This document shows, piece after piece, positions 1-5,435 of a stretch of DNA of 5,435 nt. Position 1 is the stretch's first letter; every line of letters starts with the position of its first letter. Position numbers and translations under genes: made by a program. Source of the stretch: an uncultured Pseudomonadaceae bacterium (GTDB lineage Bacteria > Pseudomonadota > Gammaproteobacteria > Pseudomonadales > Pseudomonadaceae); the NCBI GenBank assembly GCA_947630465.1, contig CANRHT010000126.1, positions 1 through 5,435 of the forward strand, in the 5' to 3' direction. Below the pieces are notes generated by a model. The model was not told where the DNA came from and did no database searches. It saw only the letters and a program-made list of their open reading frames with translations.

Positions 1-116
1 GCACTACAATAACGAACGACCTAATATGGGGCTTGGTGGCATTACCCCTAAACAAAAGTTGGCCATAGTGGCCTGATATCTACTTTTGAGCCCTGTTATA
101 AATGGGGGGATTACCA
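1..116 (+). mobile_element. Right end of an IS3-family insertion sequence
   Basis: The transposase tail is followed by about 40 bases of non-coding DNA that runs through a G-rich stretch (ATGGGGGGATTACCA, ending near base 116). Read from the other strand this end begins TGGTAATCCCCCCAT, which fits the 5'-TG...CA-3' termini of IS3-family elements. From about base 117 the reading frame takes on the character of an unrelated protein, which supports a boundary there. The left inverted repeat and the target-site duplication partner are outside the window, so the exact boundary is inferred to within a few bases. Confidence 0.65.
2..76 (+). CDS. IS3-family transposase (OrfB), C-terminal end only
   Basis: This is the last 24 codons of a transposase whose body lies left of the window. 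The frame reads HYNNERPNMGLGGITPKQKL followed by AIVA and a TGA stop. The pattern YNxERPNMxLGGITPxQKL is the conserved C-terminal tail of the DDE integrase-type OrfB of IS3-family elements, and lies after the catalytic glutamate. The catalytic residues themselves are outside the window, so activity cannot be judged. OrfB of this family is normally made by frameshifting from orfA and catalyses copy-out/paste-in transposition. The stop is followed within about 40 bases by a plausible IS end. The family call is firm; the subgroup cannot be settled from so short a tail. Confidence 0.85.
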   Translation, partial: HYNNERPNMGLGGITPKQKLAIVA

Positions 117-397
117 TAACGGCAACGCAAGATAAGGCGGTTGCACAGGCTGTCGCCCAACATAAATCAATATTCTTTTTTGAGAAAGATAGTGCGGGTG
201 ACGCCGTTGATTACCTGGATGCTACACAGGGAAACCTAAAAATTGTGCCCACAGGTGATGCAAAGCTTGCTCTAGAAAAAGATTATGCTGCAATGACCGG
301 CGACGGTGTGCTTTTAGGTAACCATGATTCTTTTGAGGAAGTTATGGATGCTTGCCATACGCTTGAGGAACTGTGTAATAGCCGCCACGATAGATGA
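117..397 (+). pseudogene. AbiEii-like nucleotidyltransferase toxin, C-terminal remnant cut by the IS
   Basis: About 92 codons are open here, ending at a TGA. Visible stretches are KAVAQAVAQHKSIFFFEKD, GNLKIVPTGDAKLALEKDY and FEEVMDACHTLEELCNSR. From memory this matches the C-terminal region of the AbiEii/AbiGii family: an HKS-FF-EKD segment, then a VP-G-A--AL--DY--M--DG-L block and a closing F--(L/V)M--C--LE helix. AbiEii proteins are nucleotidyltransferase toxins of type IV toxin-antitoxin systems used in phage abortive infection. The N-terminal catalytic part, expected to be roughly 200 residues with a G-S/T-x(n)-D-x-D motif, is absent: the IS end abuts this piece at about base 116. A TTG at 86-88 opens the frame, but its first ten codons come from the IS end, so it is not a native start. 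No AbiEi antitoxin is visible. The family call is moderately sure and would need a profile search to confirm. Confidence 0.5.
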
Positions 398-529
398 TCT
401 AATGCCGAAGGCGGAGTATTGATGATCGGCTATGACGATCAAGGGCAGGCATTTTGAATCGAGAAAGCAGACAAACTGCTGGAAGATATTCCAAATAAAG
501 TACGCGATATTCTTGGCATTGTTGTGTAG
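398..529 (+). pseudogene. AlbA_2 / Schlafen-type ATP-binding protein, decayed internal fragment
   Basis: Directly after the preceding stop, in the same frame, the translation reads SNAEGGVLMIGYDDQGQAF, stop, IEKADKLLEDIPNKVRDILG, then IVV and another stop. The first part resembles the AlbA_2 signature (N-x-GG-x-L-x-IG-x-DD-x-G) and the second the following helix (K-LLEDIPNK--D-LGI-V). In this family AlbA_2 domains occur at the N-terminus of predicted ATP-dependent transcriptional regulators or helicase-like proteins, often found in defence islands. Here the start of the domain is missing, a TGA at 455-457 interrupts it, and the rest of the expected 400-600 residue protein is gone. It is therefore a relic. 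Its direct joining to the toxin remnant suggests a deletion between two neighbouring genes. The identification rests on motif memory and is moderately sure. Confidence 0.5.
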
Positions 530-591
530 CTGGCTACCTGAGTTCCCCATAAAACTTCGGAAGCCAGGGAGCTGCCCATTATCTGTAATGC

Positions 592-756
592 TCATGCTCT
601 CGTTATAGCTATTTTCTGTAATTCCCGATGAGCTGTAGCAAATATCCCCTGAGCCTGTTCTACGGCTTGATCGCCAGATACCACAATGACTGACTTAACT
701 GCTGTTACGATAAACAGTGGAGCTAAAAGGGCGATCTCTAATTCTGAGTGCAACAC
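592..756 (-). pseudogene. Unrecognised 54-codon open stretch, possible gene remnant
   Basis: On the minus strand an open frame runs from a GTG at 756 to a TGA at 592-594. It reads ELEIALLAPLFIVTAVKSVI, then VVSGDQAVEQAQGIFATAHR, then ELQKIAITRA. It has a hydrophobic first half and an amphipathic, alanine- and glutamine-rich second half, which looks more like real protein than a random shadow. There is no clear ribosome binding site, an in-frame stop lies directly upstream, and I cannot name a family. It could be the C-terminal end of a lost gene or a chance frame. Confidence 0.2.
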
Positions 757-915
757 CTAACCAATTTGCTAAAGTACTGCAGATTGACCAGAACATACCA
801 TACTGAAGGGCTAGCTGAAGTCATGCAAAAAGAGAAGGCGCTGAGTGATAATGACTAAGCATCAATGTCGGCACTGCACAAGGCAGTCGCCACTTCTCTA
901 CAGCAGCATAAATGA
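717..915 (+). pseudogene. Unrecognised frameshifted and stop-interrupted coding remnant
   Basis: A plus-strand frame from a GTG at 717 reads VELKGRSLILSATPNQFAKV then LQIDQNIPY and stops at 804-806. A different frame, entered at 802, continues as TEGLAEVMQKEKALSDND, a TAA at 856-858, and then ASMSALHKAVATSLQQHK to a TGA at 913-915. Joined across one shift and one stop these would make a plausible ~65-residue piece with helical character. I cannot assign a family. The order of pieces and the similar style on both sides of the shift suggest decay, but chance cannot be excluded. Confidence 0.2.
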
Positions 916-955
916 CAAGCGATTCAGTCTCACAACTAAGCAGGGGTGTTTTAAG

Positions 956-984
956 TTGTCGATGTTATGCGTGCGTGATATTGT
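956..984 (+). promoter_or_regulatory. Candidate sigma70-type promoter for the secretion operon
   Basis: TTGTCG at 956-961 and TATTGT at 979-984 are separated by 17 bases and each match 4 of 6 consensus positions. Transcription would begin near 991, leaving a leader of about 33 bases before the first gene. The spacing is ideal but the boxes are weak, so an activator or another promoter is possible. No operator repeat is evident. Confidence 0.25.
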
Positions 985-1023
985 CCGCAGCTGTTTTTGA
1001 CCACGAATCATTGAGCCAAGTCC

Positions 1024-2754
1024 ATGAATTCCAAAACCCTGTCTGACCTGAAAAGCGCTTTGTTAGTGTGCAAAAGCGGCTTTTTTGCTGTTGGTTTTTT
1101 TAGTTTATTTGTAAATTTTCTGATGTTAGTGCCTTCGTTTTACATGCTACAAGTGTATGACAGAGTCATTGCTACTAGCAGTCATTCGACATTGGTGATG
1201 CTGACCCTAATCCTTGTGCTTTTACTCGTCACGATGGGCATATTGGAATGGGTGCGCTCACGCATTATGGTGCGTATCAGTACCCGTTTGGATTTGATTT
1301 TAGGGCAACGCTTGTACGATGCAAGTTTTAAGCAGGCCTTAGCCACAGGGGGTATGCAAGCGTCTGCGCAACCGCTCAATGATATGACGGCGCTGCGCCA
1401 GTTTATTACGGGTAACGGTTTATTTGCCTTTTTTGATGCGCCGTGGTTACCGATTTACTTAGCGGTGATGTTCCTGTTTCATCCGTGGTTCGGTTGGTTT
1501 GCTGTGGGTTGTGCGCTTATTTTAGTGGCACTGGCGTATTTGAACGAGCGCCTCACCAACGCCACCTTGCTGGAAGCCAACAAACAAAACTTAGCGGCGA
1601 CCGCTTTCACTCAAAAAAACCTGCGCAATGCCGAAGTGGTTGAATCCATGGGCATGCTTGATATGTTGTTTCAGCGCTGGAAAGCTATCAACCACAAGGT
1701 TCTATCTTTACAGGGCTTAGCCAGTGACCGTGGCGGCAGTATTGCCGCTTTCTCCAAAACATTCCGCTTATTAGTGCAATCATTGATTTTGGGGTTGGGC
1801 GCTTATCTGGCGATTGAGCAAGAAATCACCCCAGGTTTGATGATCGCAGGCTCCATTCTTCTCGGTCGCGCACTGGCGCCTATTGATCAAATGATTGGTG
1901 CTTGGAAAGGCTTTTCTGGAGCGCGAGGTCAATATGCGCGCATCGATGAACTGCTAAAAAAAGTTGCCGCCGAACCCGAACGTATGTCTTTGCCTGACCC
2001 ACTTGGCGAAGTTACTGCAGAAAACCTTGTGGTGGTTCCGCCAGGCTCACAAAAACCTGTATTGGCGGGTTTGAACTTCCATGTTGCGCCAGGTGGTACG
2101 GTCGGCATTATTGGCCCAAGTGCTTCCGGTAAATCATCGTTAGCTCGCGCAATCTTAGGTATCTGGCCGGCAGCCCAAGGTAAAGTACGTCTAGACGGTG
2201 CAGATGTTTATTCTTGGAAACGTGATGAGCTGGGTCGGCATATCGGCTATTTACCGCAAGACATTGAATTATTTGAAGGTTCAATCAGCGAAAATATTGC
2301 CCGCTTTGGCGAGGTTGATCCTGTCGCTGTGGTTGACGCTGCCCGTTTGGCTGGTGTGCACGAGTTGATCTTAAAACTGCCTGAAGGCTATGACACCATC
2401 ATTGGCGCAACCGGAGGTGGGCTGTCCGGAGGGCAGCGCCAGCGCATTGGTTTGGCGCGCGCAGTGTACAAATTGCCGCGTTTGATTGTGTTAGATGAAC
2501 CCAACTCAAACCTTGATGATGTGGGTGAGCGGGCGTTGTCTGAGGCACTGGTGAAGCTTAAAGACGCAGGTTGCACATTGTTCGTGATCACTCACCGCAC
2601 GAGTGTATTAAATGTTTTAGACAAGCTCATGGTGCTACGTGAGGGCGCGTTAATGATGTTTGGTCCGCGCGATCAAGTGTTGGCTGAGCTCACTAAAGCT
2701 GCACAGCCTAAGGCAGCACCTGCCGCGATAGCCCCTATACAGGATGGAAATTGA
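1024..2754 (+). CDS. prtD: Type I secretion ABC permease/ATPase, PrtD/AprD family
   Basis: This inner-membrane exporter of 576 residues uses ATP to drive an unfolded substrate from the cytoplasm into the adaptor/channel complex. The N-terminal half is the membrane domain, with hydrophobic segments near residues 20-42, 54-76, 132-154, 155-173, 247-265 and 270-287. The LVPSFYMLQVYDRV stretch is typical of PrtD proteins. The ATPase half has a Walker A GPSASGKS at 364-371, Q-loop Q412 in YLPQD, signature LSGGQ at 467-471, Walker B LIVLDEP at 487-493 and H-loop H524, so all catalytic motifs are intact. There is no N-terminal C39 peptidase or RTX-type CLD domain, and length matches AprD/PrtD. The start is ATG 1024; an in-frame TGA 12 bases upstream excludes a longer form. 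The ribosome binding site is weak (GAG at about 1014). It is the first gene of a three-gene operon. The symbol follows the family; orthology to a given protease, lipase or haemophore exporter is not proven. Confidence 0.93.
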   Translation: MNSKTLSDLKSALLVCKSGFFAVGFFSLFVNFLMLVPSFYMLQVYDRVIATSSHSTLVMLTLILVLLLVTMGILEWVRSRIMVRISTRLDLILGQRLYDASFKQALATGGMQASAQPLNDMTALRQFITGNGLFAFFDAPWLPIYLAVMFLFHPWFGWFAVGCALILVALAYLNERLTNATLLEANKQNLAATAFTQKNLRNAEVVESMGMLDMLFQRWKAINHKVLSLQGLASDRGGSIAAFSKTFRLLVQSLILGLGAYLAIEQEITPGLMIAGSILLGRALAPIDQMIGAWKGFSGARGQYARIDELLKKVAAEPERMSLPDPLGEVTAENLVVVPPGSQKPVLAGLNFHVAPGGTVGIIGPSASGKSSLARAILGIWPAAQGKVRLDGADVYSWKRDELGRHIGYLPQDIELFEGSISENIARFGEVDPVAVVDAARLAGVHELILKLPEGYDTIIGATGGGLSGGQRQRIGLARAVYKLPRLIVLDEPNSNLDDVGERALSEALVKLKDAGCTLFVITHRTSVLNVLDKLMVLREGALMMFGPRDQVLAELTKAAQPKAAPAAIAPIQDGN

Positions 2755-2758
2755 CGTG
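2741..2758 (+). promoter_or_regulatory. Start-region overlap with two competing start codons for the adaptor
   Basis: AGGATGGA at 2741-2748 contains the ATG at 2744 but is also a purine-rich ribosome site for the GTG at 2756. The ATG has only pyrimidine-rich sequence (CCCTATAC) in the usual ribosome-site window. The exporter's TGA lies between the two starts at 2752-2754, an arrangement suited to translational coupling. Confidence 0.4.
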
Positions 2759-4072
2759 AATATTGCCTCCCCGTCAGACCCAGCACCACTGCCATTGGTC
2801 ATTGATGATCTACCCATTCGGCGCATTGGTTATGCCGTATTATTTGTTACTTTTGGTTTATTTGGTTCTTGGGCGACCTTTGCGCCATTGAACAGTGCCG
2901 CTTTGGCTCCCGGAGTTGTTACGGTCAAGAGCTACCGTAAAACAGTCCAGCACTTAGAGGGCGGCATTATTAAAGCCATTTATGTGCGTGACGGTGATCA
3001 AGTGCAAGCCGGTGATGTTTTGCTTGAGCTGGATGGCACACAAACTTTAGCTGAGCTGGAGATGGTACGCAGCCAGCTGATTGCGGCAGTGGCACTTAAT
3101 GCGCGACTGGCCGCCGAGCGTGACGGCTTAGAAACGGTTGAGTTTAAGCAAGACAGTAACGCTGATCAGCGTGTTCTTGAGGCGCAGCAAAACGAAATAC
3201 AAGTGTTTCAGGCCCGTCGTGCTGCGCGTTTGGGTGAAACAGGTGTGCTGCAAAAGCGCGTTGTGCAACTCGATGAGCAGATTCGAGGCATTCAGGCCGT
3301 GATTGCCGGCAAGCAAAAAGAGTCAGGCTTTTACGATGAAGAAGTAGGCGATTTGAGTGCCTTACTTAAAGAAGGCTTTGTTGATAAACAGCGGCTGCGT
3401 GAGCAGCAGCGTAACAGTGTGCGCTTACTCTCTGAAATTGCAGAGTTACGCTCTTCAATCACTGGTGCGCGTTTGCAAATTGGTGAAACAGAGCTGCAAA
3501 TAATGCAACTCAATAAAGACTTTATCTCAGAAGTGGTCACCCAGCAGTCTGAGGTGCAAACTAATATTTTTGATTTAAATGAACGATTTTCTGCTGTAAT
3601 TGAGCGGGCGCAGCGTATTCGTGTGCGTGCACCTGAAGCAGGCATGGTACTGGGCATGCAAGTGCATACAGTGGGCGGCGTGATTGCGCCGGGTACACCC
3701 TTGCTGGATTTAGTTCCGGCCAGCGAAGATCTTGTTGTCGACGCACAAATTTCGCCGATCGACATTGACCGTATTGGCGTAGGTAAATTAACCGACATCC
3801 GCTTCAGTGCCTTTAAAAGCGCCAGCACACCGGTCATCGAAGGACGCTTGGCGCAGATTTCTGCCGACCGTTTGGTCAATGAGCAGACCGGCGTGCCTTA
3901 TTATTTAGGGCGTGTGGAGTTGACTGAGAAAGGCCGTCAAGCCTTGGGTGATTTGAGCTTAGTGCCGGGCATGCCCGCTGAAGTGTTGATCAATACCGGC
4001 GAGCGCACCTTGCTGAATTATTTGGTTCAGCCCGCCACCAATGCTTTTGCCCGTTCACTGATTGAGGATTAA
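2744..4072 (+). CDS. prtE: Type I secretion periplasmic adaptor, HlyD family (PrtE/AprE type)
   Basis: This membrane fusion protein of 442 residues bridges the ABC exporter and the outer-membrane channel. It has a short cytoplasmic N-terminus, one transmembrane segment (about residues 28-48), then the first lipoyl half-motif, with HLEGG at 70-74 and the GDQVQAGDVLLELD stretch ending near 98. A long Q/E/R-rich helical region of about 105-285 should form the coiled-coil hairpin that meets the TolC-type channel. The second lipoyl half begins at RIRVRAPEAG near 291, followed by the beta-barrel and the C-terminal membrane-proximal domain (VPGMPAEVLI). Length and order fit the AprE/PrtE/HlyD class. 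The ATG overlaps the exporter's end by 11 bases but has no well-spaced ribosome site. A GTG at 2756, in frame and one base after the exporter's stop, has GGA about 7 bases upstream and is a credible alternative giving 438 residues. Translation is probably coupled to the upstream gene. Confidence 0.93.
   Translation: MEIDVNIASPSDPAPLPLVIDDLPIRRIGYAVLFVTFGLFGSWATFAPLNSAALAPGVVTVKSYRKTVQHLEGGIIKAIYVRDGDQVQAGDVLLELDGTQTLAELEMVRSQLIAAVALNARLAAERDGLETVEFKQDSNADQRVLEAQQNEIQVFQARRAARLGETGVLQKRVVQLDEQIRGIQAVIAGKQKESGFYDEEVGDLSALLKEGFVDKQRLREQQRNSVRLLSEIAELRSSITGARLQIGETELQIMQLNKDFISEVVTQQSEVQTNIFDLNERFSAVIERAQRIRVRAPEAGMVLGMQVHTVGGVIAPGTPLLDLVPASEDLVVDAQISPIDIDRIGVGKLTDIRFSAFKSASTPVIEGRLAQISADRLVNEQTGVPYYLGRVELTEKGRQALGDLSLVPGMPAEVLINTGERTLLNYLVQPATNAFARSLIED
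4064..4068 (+). promoter_or_regulatory. Ribosome binding site of the TolC-family gene
   Basis: GAGGA lies 6 bases before the ATG at 4075, inside the last codons of the adaptor gene. It is the best-formed ribosome site of the three genes and supports that ATG as the true start. Confidence 0.65.
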
Positions 4073-4074
4073 AG

Positions 4075-5435
4075 ATGCCCCGGTTTATTTCAGTACATTT
4101 ACCCTTGGCGGGCATGCTATTGGTTGGCATGCTGTCAAGCGGTGCTGGCGTCGCGCAACAACCGGCAGATCAAATGCATAACCCGCTGACACCAAGCCAG
4201 ACTTTACCGGCGCTGGGTACTAGCGTTGATATCTGGCAGCTGTTTCAAGAAGCGGAACTTGAAGACCCGCGTGTGCTCGCTGCGAAAGCGCGCAGCGACG
4301 GCGGTGGCTGGCGCAAGCGTGAGTCCTTCGGACAACTCTTACCGCAGCTCAGTGCGATCAGTACCTTTAACCGAACTTTTCAAGAAACCGCCTTTAGTGA
4401 GCAGTATTACAATGGTGAGCGTTATTCGTTATCTCTCAGTCAAATACTGTATGACCCTGAAGTGTGGCACAGCTACAAACGCTACAGTGAATTAGCCAAA
4501 CAGCAGAATGCCGAATACGCCATCACTCAAGAAGAGGCCACGATTGATTTGCTTGAGCGCTACTTTGTTGCCCTTGCTGCTGATGATGAGCTGGAACTGG
4601 TTTCGGCAGAATTGCGAGCAACTCAGCGTAACCTTGAGCGCGTCAACTCGCTGTACGCGCGTCAGTTGGCCTTAGTCACAGATGTACTAGAGATCTCTGC
4701 ACGCGTCGACACACTTAAAGCAGTACAAATCAGTGCCAGTAATGCCGTTGAATTGAGTCGTGAAGCGCTTTCTGAATTGATTGGACGGCCGCTCACCGAG
4801 CGCCTTAAGCGTATTGATCCAAAGGCGCAGTTTTCTCTACCCGAGCATGGTCGTGAGTATTGGGTGCAGCAAGCGGAGCAGGGTAGTCCCGTTTTACAGG
4901 CACGACGCAGTGCTGTGGACGCCGCGCATGCTGCTCTTAAGCAAGCAAAAGGCGGGCACATGCCCAAGCTCAGCGTCAGCTTAAATGGCCAGCGCAGTGA
5001 TATTGGTTTTGAAAACAGTGCCTCGCCGCGTACCGACACCTATGTTGCCAGCCTTGCTGTGCAAGTGCCGATTTACAGCGGTGGAGCAACCAGTGCGCGC
5101 GTGTACGCTGGGTATTCCGAGCTTATGGCTGCAGAGCATGAGTTGGAGCAGGTGCGTCGCCAAGTAGCGCGCGAAACGCGCTCAGCGTTTTATGACACTG
5201 AAGCCGGTATCAATAAGATTGCAGCTTCGACTAAAGCCTTGGCGTCCTCCGCTAAAGCGCGCGAGGCGGCAGAGCGTGCCTTTGGTTTTGGCGTGATGAA
5301 TGCCGTTGATGTGCTCAATACCATTAAAGAAGAGTACGCAGCACGCCGCCAACTCTTGCAATCACAGTATGACTTTATTATGAGCTCATTGGTGTTGCGT
5401 CGCTGGAGTGGAACCTTGGTGCGTGATGATGTGCG
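4075..5435 (+). CDS. prtF: TolC-family outer-membrane channel of the type I system (PrtF/AprF type), 3' end cut by the window
   Basis: This is the outer-membrane exit duct of the exporter. At least 453 codons are open from ATG 4075 to the window edge without a stop. Residues 1-27 form a signal peptide with a hydrophobic core LPLAGMLLVGML and a likely cleavage at GVA|QQ. Two outer-membrane efflux repeats follow: the first includes SLSLSQILYDPEVW near 119-130, LALVTDVLEISARVDTL near 199-215 and LIGRPL near 235-240; the second includes VQVPIYSGGATSARV near 329-343 and FGFGVMNAVDVLN at 403-415. These are characteristic of type I secretion TolC homologues (AprF/PrtF/TolC). Compared with the usual 450-480 residues, only a few to some tens of codons should be missing. 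It begins 2 bases after the adaptor's stop. The frame is intact throughout. A dedicated rather than shared channel is implied by its place in the operon. Confidence 0.92.
   Translation, partial: MPRFISVHLPLAGMLLVGMLSSGAGVAQQPADQMHNPLTPSQTLPALGTSVDIWQLFQEAELEDPRVLAAKARSDGGGWRKRESFGQLLPQLSAISTFNRTFQETAFSEQYYNGERYSLSLSQILYDPEVWHSYKRYSELAKQQNAEYAITQEEATIDLLERYFVALAADDELELVSAELRATQRNLERVNSLYARQLALVTDVLEISARVDTLKAVQISASNAVELSREALSELIGRPLTERLKRIDPKAQFSLPEHGREYWVQQAEQGSPVLQARRSAVDAAHAALKQAKGGHMPKLSVSLNGQRSDIGFENSASPRTDTYVASLAVQVPIYSGGATSARVYAGYSELMAAEHELEQVRRQVARETRSAFYDTEAGINKIAASTKALASSAKAREAAERAFGFGVMNAVDVLNTIKEEYAARRQLLQSQYDFIMSSLVLRRWSGTLVRDDV

Larger units (their letters stand above)
530..1023. 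other. Degraded non-coding stretch upstream of the secretion operon
   Basis: No intact gene is visible in these ~490 bases on either strand, and I see no tRNA, CRISPR repeats or long inverted repeats. Several short open stretches look like decayed coding DNA. The two most coherent are listed separately: a minus-strand frame at 592-756 and a shifted plus-strand pair at 717-915. A further 37-codon minus-strand frame with an ATG at 1011 (MIRGQKQLRTISRTHNIDNL...) ends at 898; I do not recognise it. The last ~70 bases probably hold the promoter and leader of the secretion operon. Confidence 0.6.

Noticed and set aside
86..116. TTG start of a 103-residue open frame
   Set aside because: The first ten codons lie in the insertion sequence's terminal region and have no clear ribosome site, so this is a chimeric frame created by the insertion.
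314..595. 93-codon minus-strand open frame
   Set aside because: It lies opposite the recognisable toxin and AlbA_2 remnants on the plus strand, which have family-like motifs; this frame shows none.
1070..1088. Terminator-like AAAAGCGGCTTTTTT sequence near the start of the exporter gene
   Set aside because: The stem is only about 5 A-T-rich pairs and lies within well-conserved coding sequence (codons 17-22). It is most likely a by-product of the coding sequence and not an attenuator.
3331..3879. 182-codon minus-strand open frame inside the adaptor gene
   Set aside because: It is antisense to a clear HlyD-family gene, its translation is rich in S, R and C as expected of an antisense shadow, and it has no recognisable domain.
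4226..5167. Several 60-125 codon frames on both strands within the TolC-type gene
   Set aside because: All are shadows of the long intact TolC-family reading frame, which runs through to the window edge and has a signal peptide and family motifs.

Overview
The window looks like gammaproteobacterial chromosomal DNA of moderate GC (near 50% by eye). The secretion genes most resemble the alkaline-protease exporter family of Pseudomonas and its relatives (AprDEF/PrtDEF). A low-GC member of the Pseudomonas lineage is my best guess, but this rests on protein style only.

The window has two halves. Bases 1 to about 1023 are a degraded accessory region. It opens with the last 24 codons and the right end of an IS3-family insertion sequence. 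Directly after the IS end comes the C-terminal part of what looks like an AbiEii-type nucleotidyltransferase toxin, apparently cut by that IS. In the same frame follows a short, stop-interrupted piece of an AlbA_2 (Schlafen-type) ATP-binding protein. The remaining ~490 bases hold no intact gene, only short open stretches on both strands that I cannot identify. This looks like a graveyard of defence or mobile genes.

Bases 1024 to 5435 hold a tightly packed, apparently intact type I secretion operon. Its order is an inner-membrane ABC permease/ATPase (PrtD/AprD type), a periplasmic adaptor of the HlyD family (PrtE/AprE type), and a TolC-family outer-membrane channel (PrtF/AprF type) that runs off the right edge. 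Genes 1 and 2 overlap by 11 bases or abut, and genes 2 and 3 are 2 bases apart, so the three are almost certainly co-transcribed. Together they would form one continuous channel exporting an unfolded protein with a C-terminal secretion signal directly out of the cell. The cargo gene (in relatives a metalloprotease, lipase, haemophore or RTX protein) is not in the window, nor is a protease inhibitor gene.

I see no evidence of a wholly new system. The points most worth a second look are the IS/defence-gene junction, the degraded fragments upstream of the operon, and the absence of cargo on the left side of the exporter.
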